The notes under the pieces: generated by a model
What the model was told of the DNA's origin: nothing
Seen by the model: only the letters and a program-made list of their open reading frames with translations
Database searches by the model: none
In this document: piece by piece, positions 32,800 through 43,756 of the stretch
How the letters are laid out: each line of letters opens with the position of its first letter
Numbering within the stretch: the stretch's first letter is position 1
Position numbers and translations under genes: made by a program
NCBI GenBank assembly: GCA_016648135.1
Contig: JADDOH010023044.1
Span: 62,001-126,000 of the forward strand
Length of the DNA stretch: 64,000 nucleotides
Reading direction: 5' to 3'
Origin: Agrypnia vestita
Lineage: Eukaryota; Arthropoda; Insecta; Trichoptera; Phryganeidae

Positions 32800-35334
32800 A
32801 CGAGCGTTTTTCCGAAGTGTTCCGAATTTCCGAAACTTAAGTTCAAGGCCAGGATGAATAGGTATTATGTTTGTTCAAAAGTAATGGGAATTACTCTAGG
32901 GGAAAAGTTTAGACCCAAGGTAGACTCAAGTTCGAATATTATTACCGAAGTCAGATAAAGTAAAGTTAAAACTCGTCTCCGCTATTTTGAATATCAATTT
33001 TATTTGTAGAATTTTTCGATGTGCGCAGTCGGTTCCATTCGATGTGAAATGTTACCAAAGTAATTTACATGTCTTCCACATTGTTTTGAGTACATTAAAG
33101 TTTTGTTTTATGTCAAAATCAGATGCTTTTATCGATCTGCGGAAATATTAAAACACGTACGTGCTGATTCTACGTATTCTATTCTGTTCAAAATTGAACT
33201 CGTTCAACGATAATTATTTTAATTATTGTGTGTTCACATTTTCTTCGAACTCCTGAACGCCTGAATTTAACATTTTATTTCGTCTGATTAGATTACTGCT
33301 GACTAAAGTAGAATGCTTTATGTTATAAATAGTATTAACAATTTTTTTATCCATTCTCATCCTCTATCCGATAATATAAAAATTATTTTTCTTCCATTTT
33401 TATGAAAAAGTAATGTAACAATAAGTTTTGTAATGTTTTAAAAAACAATACCTACATTTATCGCTATTTTGGAAACATTGTTAAATGAATAAATGATTTC
33501 TTAATTTTTATATAGAATTCATGATCTTTAATTTCGGCAAGACAATCATAGAACGTGCGACTTTTTATATATTATTTCCACAGAAAAAAGAATTTCAGTG
33601 CAAGATCTATTTCCTTTGATAAAAATGTCGTTTGGGCACGTGTAGGAGAAAAATAAATGAAGTATTATGGAACGCAGAATTGAAAAAAATGTTGTCTCTT
33701 TCTCTGTTTTCATACTTTCCACGCTTTCAAAAAGTATTTTTAATATTGCGAAATCGAGGTAAATTGTGATTTTCCCGCCATTATATTTTATCCACAAGGA
33801 ATTGCTTTATGTCAGTAGTTTGATATGTTATAAATCCAATTCACTTATATTAAGATATATTTGTATGTAATATTTTTATACGTTCGACAGTTTTGACAGT
33901 TACGATTTGGGGATTATGTTGGTGAAATATTTTGTTACCTTTGCGAAGTAAACTGACAAAATGTAATAGGTTGACACATAAAGAAGAATAAATTTCTACC
34001 TGTAATAATTTTGTTACCTTTTTATAAATTTTTCGATTTATATTATAGTATTGTTATATTTTTGATAATAATATTTTTCTCTTTTCCCGTTGTATGTACA
34101 CTGTACATTATTCTAATCTTTATCTACTGTTAGATTTATTTAGTTTTTATTATTACATTAAATTTGTCATTTTTTTCTTTATGAAATACAGACTTATTAA
34201 ATAACAACTTTAAGGCCACTGAGCAGTAGATTAATTAAAATTAAACCACGCAAAGTCTACGAAAACAAAGTGGATGAAATACTTTCCTCGCTAATTGTGT
34301 CTAGTACAAAAAACACCTGAATTGTTTTATAAACCCATTTAAGAGTTTACTCCTGTTCACAAAGTAGGCTTAATGCTTCCTCTTTGCTTACTTATTTCCA
34401 TCTTTTTAATCTCGTTTATGGCTTTGTCATTTACGACACCTCCTCGTCGCTTCTTTGTCCGTGATACAAAATTACACGAGAACCTTTGAATATAGGTACA
34501 TAAAAAATTATTTCTTGTATACATTTTTTCTTTAAATTATGTTCTACAAATAACAAATTTTAACCTTTAAATACTATATTTTCGAGCGTTTTTACGCACC
34601 GTTAATTGGCCTGGTAATTTAAAAAAAATCAAAGTCCTTGCTTGACTGTTTGAAGATAAATATTTACTTTGCAAACATCTTAACATTAATTACATATTTA
34701 GATTTTTAATTGTTATAATTGCTGTTTGTTATATAGCTGTTTAATAAATTGCATAAGCTCATTACCTACGATTTCCAAATAAATTAATAGCAAATGAATT
34801 TATATGCACTAAATACATCGGTATAGTTAGCATTATTTATCGTTTTCGATTTATTGGTAAACACTTCAAAATAAATACGTGCATTCTTCGAAATTTCCCA
34901 TTCGTATGAGACAGGAGTGTATGAAATGGAAGGTAAAGACTGAAATGGATTGCTCAAAATGGTAGACAAATAAAATAAGTATTCTTTATCTATCAGCTCG
35001 AATCGCAGTCTTTGTTATCAGTAATGTTTCGGAAATAGTCTTAATTTGTTGAAGTGTTAAAGCACGTGGGTTAAATTTAGGTCAAAATCATGCTGAATAA
35101 TTGAATGGTTAGCTAATTAATCTGGGATTCTCGAAATATCAATAAAATTCGTACCAGGTGAACAGTGAACGAAGGATCAACAGTGTGTGTGCAGTTCATG
35201 TGAAGTTAAAATCAAGTGTTGTGAAAAAATCAATCTGCCGCAGAATAAAAACGTTCAGCGCGTAAAATAACTAATTCAAAAACTTTCAAATAATATTTTT
35301 TGGCCACTGTGGATATGTGGTTGTAAACAAATAA
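32800..35334. other. Long AT-rich unassigned stretch
   Basis: No gene or repeat is recognised. If 32620 and 35476 are first exons, this is intronic or intergenic. Several TGTACAT and homopolymer runs are present, with no open frame of note. Confidence 0.4.
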
Positions 35335-35475
35335 ATTTTTGAGGAAAATGGCTGTAAAATAATAGGAAATCCCGAATTCACACTAACTGGAACCCCCACC
35401 GCCGGTACAATAAGTCTACCGGGGGTATCGGGAGAGCAGAACGGGCGAGGCGGTCAAGAATGCCGCCCGCATAGT
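35335..35475 (+). promoter_or_regulatory. Probable 5' leader of the 35476 exon
   Basis: The frame is open from about 35335 but has no earlier in-frame ATG. A short upstream frame (ATGGCTGTAAAATAA at 35348) precedes the main start. GC content climbs sharply from about 35385. Confidence 0.35.
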
Positions 35476-35685
35476 ATGGAGTCGCTGGCGCGCCTGATGG
35501 GGGCGGGCGGGGCTGCCCTGCCCGCCGCCCTGGGCGCCACCCGAGACGCGCGCCCCCGCGGAGCCCTGGTGCACGCCTCACTGGCGCCCCCTTCCAAAGG
35601 CCGACACCTCACTGGAACCTTCTGCCTGACGGGAGACACGATGGAAGGGATAATTCAGTGTCTTGTCTTCTTGAAGGCATTTTCG
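35476..35685 (+). CDS. Candidate first coding exon, GC-rich, unknown gene
   Basis: This is the strongest GC-rich block in the window. The frame starts MESLARLMGAGGAALPAALG, continues Arg/Pro-rich, then reads SKGRHLTGTFCLTGDT and MEGIIQCLVFLKAFS. It ends exactly at TCG|GTAAGAG, a good splice donor in phase 0. The second in-frame ATG (35641, context ACACGATGG) would start a peptide that looks like the beginning of a signal sequence. So the true start may be 35641, with the upstream part untranslated. Third positions are strongly GC in the first 50 codons. No domain is recognised. Minus-strand open frames over the same block are composition artefacts. Confidence 0.42.
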
Positions 35686-36955
35686 GTAAGAGTCACATTT
35701 TTAATATTAGTTTGTTGCCTTGAACATACATAAATGTGTTACCTTGAATATATATCAATTTGCGTGAAGTACATCGTATTCATAATCCCTGAATAGTAGA
35801 ATTTAAGTTATTTTGGTTGACGTGCGCGCGAGGCGCCTCTGCATCTTCGCTGTGCATCCCAGGCAACTTGATTTTATAAACAGTAAACTTCAGGTAGGGT
35901 CGTGGAACCAGTCAGCGATTGCCAGAACGCCAAAATCTGTGATGGCAGGCCAAAAAGCGTGTAACTCAATACCCTCTTTTTTTTTAAATAGAAAAATTCC
36001 ACATTTTCAAAAAATATCATCGATAAGTTTGCAAACAATTTTAAATGCGTACAAAGTTTAGAACTGAACAGTTTTTATGTAATTGTGATGAATTTTTTAC
36101 CAAATTGGCGCTACATAAATCAAAAAGCATTCTCGGGACCAGTTTTTTCAGCAGTGGTAATGGTATTTGTTAAGCAAAAAGCATAGATTTTTTACGAAAA
36201 CGGGCGATTTGATTGTTGGAAAACGCAAAAATCTATGCTTTTTGCTAGTCCATTACTATTACCGATGATCAAACAACCGACACTTACTAATTTGTAAAGG
36301 ACTAAAAAACTTTGTATTAATCACATCGATTCTTTTTCACTTCAACCTATTTCAATTTTGGTAATTGGTGTAGTGTGTTGAAAATTTTATTAAGCTTTCT
36401 AATTGCCGTGAAGATGATGTCAACTCGAATCTCGAATAATGAACGAGAGTGGACTTTAAAGAAATATGGTACGCCACGACCAACCACATTTCATTCGTGA
36501 CTGACAAAGCGAATAAACAGCGGCGAACCTCAAGCCACGCCGCATATTCATCATTTCCTTTGTTGACTTTTAAGTGGCGTAGCGTATGTTTTTTGTACAG
36601 CCACCCGAATTGTGTTGCTGGCAGGGTATTTGGTTGCCATGGTGGCATTTTCACCTGAGTACGGCGAAGACAGATAGCTTCCGTAATGTGACTTTCAAAT
36701 CCTAGGTGAGCCGCGGCTGAGTTTCGGGATTTGTGTAAATGTTTCGTTTCTATTGAGCAGGCGATTGTAACAGATTTTTCTGAATGTTTCTTTCTTTTTA
36801 TTGTCCGGGATCTTATTAACTTGTTAATTTTAATGTTATTATTTTTACTCGGAATTTCATAATCTATTTAGAAATTCATTGCTGTCTTCTACATTGCTTA
36901 ACTTTATCTTTATTGTATGTTGTTGGCTACTATTTTGAACTTTTTATTGAAACAA
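35686..36955. other. Unassigned stretch, intronic if the 35476 exon is real
   Basis: Contains a fold-back at 36155-36268 (arms of about 38 bp around GCAAAAAGCATAGATTTTT). A block at 36430-36660 is open on both strands (100 codons on the minus strand), but no domain is recognised. Confidence 0.4.
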
Positions 36956-37132
36956 AATTAATTAATCAATTAGAAAGACATACAGAAAAATCTAATTCAC
37001 GAAAAAATATTAGGTTACTACTGGGATTCGAACTCAGGTCACCTCCTTTCCGGGGCCGGTGCTCTGACCACTAAGCTATAGCAACCCTCCACGTTTCCGT
37101 GAATATATCGACCTTATATGTAGTTCTCATTT
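36956..37132 (-). repeat. tRNA-like unit, third copy
   Basis: A single copy of the unit duplicated at 3116-3473, with the same flanks out to ATCGACCTTATATGTAGTTC. The tRNA-like core is 37014-37085 on the minus strand. One base change weakens the T stem (B-box region GAGTTCGAATCC). Having a solo copy shows that the unit moves independently of the palindrome. Confidence 0.7.
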
Positions 37133-37439
37133 TTATTAATTGATCAATTTTTATTTTTGTCCATAGAGCAATCCACTTTTTTGATACGGTAGTTCAAATT
37201 ACTTTGCAATGCCACCGCTAGATGTCCGTTTTTATTCTTTGTCATATACTTATACTTTTTTTTTTATAAATATCTAAATCTTTTTATTTATTTAAACTTG
37301 TCTTAGATTTAAACAAATTAAAAATAATGAAAAGAAAGATGAAGATGATTAAATAAAATAATAAAAAATAAAATGAATGAAAAAATTAGTAAAGTGTAAA
37401 GCTGATCTAAGCGTATTGAATATAATTGAAAAAGGGTGT
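37133..37439. other. AT-rich unassigned stretch
   Basis: No feature is recognised. Confidence 0.4.
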
Positions 37440-37590
37440 TGAAACAAAAACATGTTGAGCGAATGAATGCGAAAATAATGTTAAGAAAGATACGTGACGC
37501 AAGTGTTGACGACGCCAGAAAGAGAGGGCGGCCGCGAAAGACGTGGCATGACAAGATTAAGCAAATACTGGAAGATTGGATAATAAAGAA
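37440..37590 (+). pseudogene. RT C-terminal fragment
   Basis: The plus-strand frame reads VERMNAKIMLRKI, then ARKRGRPRKTWHDKIKQILE. These are the HVERM and RGRPRKTW blocks that follow the RT domain in the dispersed RTE-like family, in one uninterrupted frame. It loses similarity after ILEDW, before the VWRSI tail seen in other copies. Confidence 0.65.
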
Positions 37591-37752
37591 GGGATTATGT
37601 AATTATACAGCCCGATGCATTCGTATTGTATTATATTCTGTATTTTTATATGTTTTGTATATTTTTTGTTATTTTATTAAAATATTTTTATTCTGTAATT
37701 TTTTTTCACAGAATAACTATGTAATAATACAACCCGATGGAATCGAGTTATA

Positions 37753-38243
37753 CAGGGTGGGGGCAGAGTAACTTCCTTATTTGAATCGGGCGCTCTTAAG
37801 CGGTGGTTGCTTCGAGGAGAGTGCTGGAAGGCACATTCGAGTTGGCGGGGCGTAAAGTTGTAGCTTCGCTTGGTTTGGTCAGCGTCATGGAGTTGACGAA
37901 GGTGGAGCGCGCGTTCACTGTCCAGATATACTATTCTAATGGTCGCTCAATCGTCGTCACGCAACGAGCATTCCGTACCCATTTCACAACATGGTCGCCT
38001 GATTTAGCCCCCTCCGACTATTGGCTAAGACTCTGGCTCACCTGAAGAACGACATTCGTCAAACCAACATACCGACCGAAAATTCCGAGTTAGAGAGTAA
38101 TGGATGTCATCTGCCTGATACCATCTTTAAAACTGTGTAAACATAAAACTTAAATGTTGTACTTGATGCTGTTCAAATAATTCAATATATATCTGCATTA
38201 CTTTTTAAGTTGAATTTATAAATAGGCAAGTTGCTCTGCCCTA
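37753..38243 (+). mobile_element. Deletion derivative of a DUF4817-type mariner-superfamily transposon
   Basis: The ends are inverted repeats (left GGTGGGGGCAGAGTAACTTC, right TTGCTCTGCCCTACC) next to TA dinucleotides. Inside, the plus strand reads MELTKVERAFTVQIYYSNGR, then SIVVTQRAFRTHF, the N-terminal helix-turn-helix of this transposase family. It is followed at once by TWSPDLAPSDYWL, the block with the last catalytic Asp. The whole central catalytic region is missing, so the element is an internally deleted, nonautonomous form. Family assignment is from recalled motif wording. Confidence 0.7.
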
Positions 38244-38560
38244 CCGTATGTTATAACATACTTTTCTGTAATTATTTTTGTATAATTTACAAAAGTTTAC
38301 TTAGGCCTTCTACAAGGGTTACATGCCAAGTGGGTCAATTTACTCAGTCCCACCCAGTACCCAGTCACGGAAAATAGATTGATTAGTGACGGGATCGCCA
38401 TGGCTGCTCTGTTTACTAACTGTGAAGAAATTCTAATGTGAGAATTGTTGAATCGTTATTTGTATGACTTTCTTAATAATATGCCACGTGCTGTTTACAC
38501 AATCCATCTACCCTGATTCCATGAATGCGATGTACCTTTACATTTGTAAATATGTGCATA
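38244..38560. other. Spacer between two transposon derivatives
   Basis: No feature is recognised. Confidence 0.4.
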
Positions 38561-39169
38561 AGGGATGTTTTTTTAGAGGCGGAGAACTTTAAATTGAAAT
38601 AAAACACACACACGAAATGTTTTCGTGGCCATGAAATTGGCTTCATTTGATAGATAATTTTAAGGCATTCATATTTGAATATGATTTCGGGCACATGGCC
38701 ACCGTGGCTGGCCCGTATGAGGCTTAATCTGGAGATCTTTTCGCAATCCAAATGTGTTAGTGATGAAGCACACTTTTGGTTAAATGGCTATGTCAATAAA
38801 CGGAATTGCTGTATTTGGAGGTATGATAATCCAAATGCCATTGTCGAAACAACATTACATCCAGAAAAAGTCACCGTTTGGTGCGCTTTAGGGGTCGGTG
38901 GAATCATTGGTCCATATATCTTCAGAAATGATGTTGGTCAGAACGTTACGGTATTAAAACATTTTTCTCTATAATTAATTGAAATAAACTTAGTTTTCAC
39001 CGCTTTTGTATTGAAAATATCAACATGTTTCAGAGCCCATGGCCCCTTCGTCAGGAAATAATAATGTCACCGCAAAATTATTTTACTGTTTTTGAATAAG
39101 TAGTTAAAAAAACATTTTTCTGTGTTTTGTTTCAATTTAAAGTTCTCCGTTTCTAAAAAAAACACGCTT
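38561..39169 (+). mobile_element. Second DUF4817-type transposon derivative, 609 bp
   Basis: Inverted ends of about 45 bp (left AGGGATGTTTTTTTAGAGGC then GGAGAACTTTAAATTG; right its complement ending AACACGCTT) are bounded by TA on both sides. The interior codes in one frame (within 38675-38974) for SDEAHFWLNGYVNKRNCCIW, then NPNAIVETTLHPEKVTVWCA and GGIIGPYIFRND. That is the central catalytic part of the transposase with the first catalytic Asp. The N- and C-terminal parts are missing, the complement of the neighbouring element. A hammerhead-like motif lies at 39021-39055 on the minus strand. Confidence 0.72.
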
Positions 39170-39674
39170 TACATCAATTAATTAGTATATTTATTTAACA
39201 AACGTCTCGCCTCGCCAACATTGTCTGGCTAACGAACTACGTAGATGTATGATTTAATAATGTGTGGTGTTGCGGATTATATCTACGGAATTATATTACG
39301 TTTATCATGTTCAGGAGGGACAAACAAGATGTAGTATTTAGTTGTTGTTTATCGTCGCCGCGAGAATAATCTGTTAAATACGTTGTATGCTCTTAATACG
39401 GGCGTACGGTTTAAATATAATCGATGCTTGCGTACGTGCGTAGACTACTGCTTCAGTGTGCGTTTGATAATCTTGAAAAAGACTTTCAATTCGACATGCC
39501 AATTAAGGTATATTTAGGATTACTGTACCCTTAGTGAGGGTCCGTAAACAAGACTACAAGACCATCAATAACGACAAACCTGGATGTATTTCACTTATTC
39601 ACAAGTACGTTCAAATTTTTCGAGAACACAATACTGGATCCAATCCCCAGGAGGTCATCATTAATCAAGAAACA
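39170..39674. other. Unassigned stretch
   Basis: No feature is recognised. Confidence 0.4.
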
Positions 39675-39870
39675 TAATAGATGTCTCTATTTTTATTAAT
39701 TTTTTTTTATACGGGTAGTAAGATATGGAGGTTTTATTTTTGGGTGTTCATGTGCTTACGACCTATCGTGCGGTTGGCTTCAGAGATCACTTTACACAAT
39801 GTAACATTCACAATTCCACCCAAGATAGGCTGCCACATGTATCAAATTTTTAGAATTTTTATTTTTATTT
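39675..39870 (+). repeat. GATGTCTC-family repeat, copy E
   Basis: Follows the family order from AATAGATGTCTC through ACGACCTATCGTGCGGTTGG and GATCACTTTACACAATG to TCCACCCAAGATAGG. Part of the 5' block is replaced by a T-rich tract. Confidence 0.65.
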
Positions 39871-40559
39871 ATATATATTTTAATTTAAAATAACAGTATC
39901 ATTACGTAATATACGTATGTATCATTATACAGGTGTACCAGAGCTAGCAGCAGAAACTTGGCCGTGAGATTCCTGAATATTTTATGAGTCTAAAATGTTC
40001 AAGCAACCATGACCTAATATCAATAGTTATGGAGATATGCAATATCAAAGTTTGCATTTTTTTTTTCAATATTTCTGACTTATTTTTTCTTAAAAGTTGA
40101 ACTATCATTACAATAACTTACATCGATTATGAAGAATTCATTTTCTTCGATATAACTTAAATAAAATGATAAAAACCTTTTAAAAAATAACTTTTTTCAA
40201 TTTTTGCAAGGTTTTTATCATTTTATTCGACTTGTATCAAAGCGAATAAATTTTTCGTAATCGATATAAGTTACTCTAATGATAGTTCAACTTTTTACAA
40301 AAAAATAGAGTTAAAAGAAAGGGAGTAATAAGAAAGAACGTACAGTTTTTTAATCTAAAGTCACCTGCTAGTCTACTGTCTTGATGGCACTTGAAAATTT
40401 CAAACTAAAGTTAGAAAAACTACTACTAAGCTAGCTCGGCACGCGGCAGTTAGGATTACTACTAGTTAAATCCTAATACAATGTTTACCAAATATCAGAT
40501 CGATAATGGTCATACATATTATACATTATTTATAAAAAAAAGAATTCGCAAATAAACCC
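39871..40559. other. AT-rich stretch with a fold-back
   Basis: 40096-40295 is a fold-back with arms of about 85-90 bp (AAAAGTTGAACTATCATTA...ATAAAATGATAAAAACC and its complement), a few mismatches and a short T-rich centre. TACAGGTGTACCAGAGC at about 39930 resembles a Tc1/mariner-type terminus without a clear partner. Confidence 0.5.
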
Positions 40560-41045
40560 GGATCGTATTTACCCAATCTTCGTGATCGAAAAAAAATAGT
40601 TTTTCCAAATCCATACGTCTCCCATTTCACGGTGCTCTTGACGCCACATCTGAACTGGCGCCCGCGGGAACGAAATTGAATAAGTTTTCTGCAATTTTCC
40701 ATCCGCCATTTTCACTCGCCGACGCTCACCTTTCCCGCCAACAGAACATGGCGGCGACAGTATTCCGAATTTGAAACATTTCCCAATAAGATCACCATTT
40801 ATTTGCCATCTCATCCCCCCGCCCGCGGGCCCTTTCTTGCCTCTCTCTCTCTCCCCTATTTTCGGGCTACATTTTTTTTCCGAAGCGGATTTATTACACT
40901 TGTATATTTATACGAGACCCGCATAGATACACGCCGGGAATATCTAATAAGGAATCGTACTGCTATTCGGAAATTTAAGAGATTATTACGTTCAGACTTG
41001 TTTGGATTCATTCATCGTTTTTTTTCGATATTTCTTTGAGAAGAA
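40560..41045. promoter_or_regulatory. GC-richer block with C-rich and GCGGG motifs
   Basis: Contains GGCGCCCGCGGG, TTTCCCGCC (E2F-like), ATGGCGGCGA and a CCCGCCCGCGGGCCC tract. Open frames exist on both strands without recognised domains. A promoter is plausible; no transcript model can be proposed. Confidence 0.3.
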
Positions 41046-41749
41046 GTCGACCATTTAATTTTCGCAACAGTGTTTGTATAATTTAAGTATTTGTTAGAGC
41101 AATTTCCTGATTTTTTTTATCTCTGGTTCAGGTTCTCTACAAAGAAAAACTGAACTCGAAATTCTCTGGATATGAAGATGCCACTTACCAGTTTGCAGAC
41201 AACTTTGGCGTCTTTCTCCGTCCGATCTCCATTCTCTTCGCTATTACAGTTATTACAAATCCGTTGATAGCACCACCTTAACTGACCAAATGTTTAATTA
41301 TATTTTGTAGTTTTTATTCGCCGCGACCAATTCGACCGTTCGTTCGAGATGTCCCAAACAATCTGTCTCGTAGCAACTGTCACACACGGAGAACTCCGCG
41401 CTCATAGGTATTTCTTTTTATAAAGTTCCTGACCAGAGACTAACCTATCTCTTGGCCGAACAGTATTTAACCGATATAAATTTGTGTATTAGAATGATGC
41501 TTCGTGTTCAAAGCAAAGCGCTTCATAGTCTTCAGTGTTTATTCACACTTGATTACCCCGATGCACTGGCCGCATGCGCTGTTCACTAACTTAACAACCC
41601 ACCTTGAGATTTTCAAGTTAATCATTCCCTCTCCGGCTTCGTATCGGTCAACAGCTTTTGTTACTCTGGTCCACCGGGTGAAAATTTCAACGGTCGTAAT
41701 TTAACTTTAATGAAATTTAGTATTATACGTTAGTCACGGAACGTGGCTG
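41046..41749. other. Unassigned stretch with a donor-like site
   Basis: On the minus strand, an open segment (about 41290 to 41189) ends at AACTG|GTAAGTGG, a strong splice-donor match, with the peptide KTPKLSAN before it. No other support for an exon is seen. Confidence 0.3.
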
Positions 41750-42180
41750 TGAGAGACAAATGAATCAATTAAACTTAATTGAAGTTTTTATTGATTTCAC
41801 AAAAAATTCACTGGACTCGAACTAAATCGGAGCACTGTTCTTAAATTTACAGTTACCTTATGTTACTAGAATATTTCATGTACTATTTATTACACTATTT
41901 CTTAATTCGCACTAATTAACGCTGTTTCAATTGCTTCGATCACTTTCTAGAATATTTTGTTCAATTTTCGAACGTAGATAAAACTTTTCTCTTGTCGGTA
42001 GGTATTCGCTCGATATTTACAGCTTGTTAATCCACGCTGGCCACACCAATTTACTCTAATATTTCACATACTATTTATTACACTGTTTCTTAATTCGCAA
42101 TAATTAACTTTGTTTCGTAGATAAAACTTCTCTCTCGTCGGTAGGTACTCGCCCGATATTTACAACAACAGCTACATACA
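41750..42180 (+). repeat. Dispersed LTR-like repeat, copy 3 (tandemly extended)
   Basis: Starts near AGTCACGGAACGTGG and contains CACTGGACTCGAACTAAATC, CTTAATTCGCACTAATTAAC and TCTCTTGTCGGTAGGTATTC. From about 42050 the second half repeats (TTATTACACTGTTTCTTAAT, TCTCGTCGGTAGGTACTC). The partial tandem duplication is unique to this copy. Confidence 0.5.
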
Positions 42181-42246
42181 ACCGATTTTTTTTTGTAATT
42201 GGTAGATATTTTATTTTTAATTAGTAGAGCGAATTTGTAGATTGAC
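42181..42246. other. Short unassigned spacer
   Basis: AT-rich; nothing recognised. Confidence 0.4.
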
Positions 42247-42303
42247 ATTTTAAAAATTAATTTTATTATTTGTTTTAATCTACTTATATATTTATTAATT
42301 ACA

Positions 42304-42336
42304 CCTACATGTTTCGGAAAAACTTTCCATCGTCAA
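42304..42336 (-). other. Hammerhead-ribozyme-like motif in the PLE tail
   Basis: On the minus strand: TGACGA, then a TGGAAAG/TTTTTCC hairpin, then GAAACATGT followed by AGG. ACATGT is self-complementary, as expected for a short stem III in a dimeric hammerhead. The leading C of CTGANGA is not conserved. Confidence 0.5.
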
Positions 42337-42517
42337 AATATCAAAATGAATGATGTATTTTGTTTTGGTTTTTTAAATTATTTAAAAAAAATTTAAAATA
42401 TTTTTGCGTAAGTTCTTGATTACACAAAATTATTGGAAATTGTTTTAGAATTGGACTAGTAGTTAAATTTAATTGATTATTAAAAATATTTTATTTACTT
42501 TTACATGCTTCACTAAT

Positions 42518-42811
42518 TTATAATGATTTTAAATTATTTAATTTCAGACCTAAATTATTTATATGTAAAATAGAATTATCAAAACCGTGTTCATTTTCTA
42601 ATAAATGATTAGACATCTCAAATGCTCTTTGACTCTTATATTAAAATTACGGCCGGTTTTTCCAATATGAAACGCGGTACAATCTTTGTAAGAAAGTTTA
42701 TAAACACCTGAATTGTTAAATATATTATCTTTATCTTTTGAATTTATGAGGAGTTTACCTATATTATTATTTGTATAAAATGCAGGTCTAAAATTTTTCG
42801 GTAGATGTTTT
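42518..42811 (-). pseudogene. GIY-YIG endonuclease domain of a PLE, frameshifted
   Basis: The minus strand reads LPKNFRPAFYTNNNIGKLL, then NNSGVYKLSYKDCTAFHIG and KTGRNFNIRVKEH. These are the GVY and FHIG signatures plus the conserved TGR...R..EH block of PLE endonucleases, which nick DNA during integration. One frameshift follows KEH; the next frame continues with SNHLLENEHGFDNSILH and ends LNNLKSL before a TAA. The RT domain that normally precedes this is absent. Identification of the domain is firm; the copy is inactive. Confidence 0.8.
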
Positions 42812-42876
42812 CATATAGGTCTAATTAATATAAGTAGATTAAAACAAATAATAAAATTAATTTTTGAAATAAAAAT

Positions 42877-43180
42877 GTTGCGCTGGGCAGGTGGTGTACA
42901 TACCACGCATAGACAAGATGCTCAATGAGCAGGTCAGAAGGTCGTTCAAAGTGATAGCGCCGATAGCTGGTAGCAGGATGAGATGATGTGGCCCCTTTGT
43001 GCGTGGAGATGTGGACTATTCAGGGAGAACAGCACTCAAGATCCCATATAAACTTAGAGGCAGAGACCCCCAGCAGCGTGGTGGTGTAATATTGAAAGGG
43101 GCTGGCGGCGTAAGATGTTCCCATTGTGACGACCCAGAACAGAAGATCATGGAGGCTCGACCCTGGATGAACTAGGGATA
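42877..43180 (+). pseudogene. RT C-terminal fragment, frameshifted
   Basis: Short segments in different frames read MLRWAGGV and IDKMLNEQVRRSFKVIAPIA, with a degenerate TALKIPYKLRGRDPQQ after that. These match the stretch MLRW-GV...R-KI-NE-VRRS-KVAPI found after the RT core in RTE-like elements. At least two frameshifts and a stop make it inactive. Confidence 0.55.
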
Positions 43181-43756
43181 AAGGGGCCGAGGGAAGAAGA
43201 CGATCTGAAGTGTGCGTTTCTGCAATCATATCATACCGTGCCAATATGGAGCATTATACCAAAGTTTATACACGGGATAGTAAACCGACTTGGAGATAAA
43301 TCACTATTCCCATTTCGTCCTTGTGATATTACGTTGCCTAGACATACATTACATCCAACATACACCCGTGTTCCACGTCCAAGCAAACGTTGTTAAAATG
43401 AATTGAAGCATTTAGGATGTGAATATATGCATAACAATCAAGAATTTTCCAGTTTGGTAGGGTCACTAACGAAAAGTAAATGCACGAAAAAATATGGAAA
43501 ACTTCATTAAATGTTAAAATATTTGGAACACACCCGTGATAAACCCAGATAATATAAGTTGAAATTACCTATGAAATTGCCGTTTTCTAATACTGCTAGT
43601 TTGAAGTTCGATATCTTGCATTCGACTTGGATTTCCAAATTCAAATGAAGATCATATTAAAGCTATGACATTCATTTTCAAAATTAGTTATTCATTTGTT
43701 TTCGCGCCTTTTGTTTTTTTTCCTTGATATTTCTGTGTCTGCGACCACGGAAAAAA
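43181..43756. other. Unassigned stretch
   Basis: No feature is recognised. Confidence 0.4.

Larger units (their letters stand above)
42247..42870 (-). mobile_element. Penelope-like element remnant between inverted 41-bp termini
   Basis: The arms 42247-42288 and 42830-42870 are inverted copies (AAAAATTAATTTTATTATTT, then GTTTTAATCTACTTATAT). On the minus strand the interior encodes a GIY-YIG endonuclease remnant and, about 0.2 kb downstream of its stop, a hammerhead-like motif (42304-42336). That order matches known PLE architecture, in which terminal repeats carry hammerhead ribozymes. The inverted termini would then be partial inverted PLE terminal repeats. Confidence 0.72.

Noticed and set aside
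35378..35639. Minus-strand Arg/Pro-rich frames
   Set aside because: Composition artefacts opposite the GC-rich exon candidate, with no start context or donor support.
41058..41290. Plus-strand exon after a polypyrimidine tract (VLYKEKLNSKFSGYEDATYQ)
   Set aside because: The acceptor looks acceptable but no plus-strand donor follows and the frame drifts into non-coding composition; the minus-strand donor in the same place is equally plausible, so neither is called.
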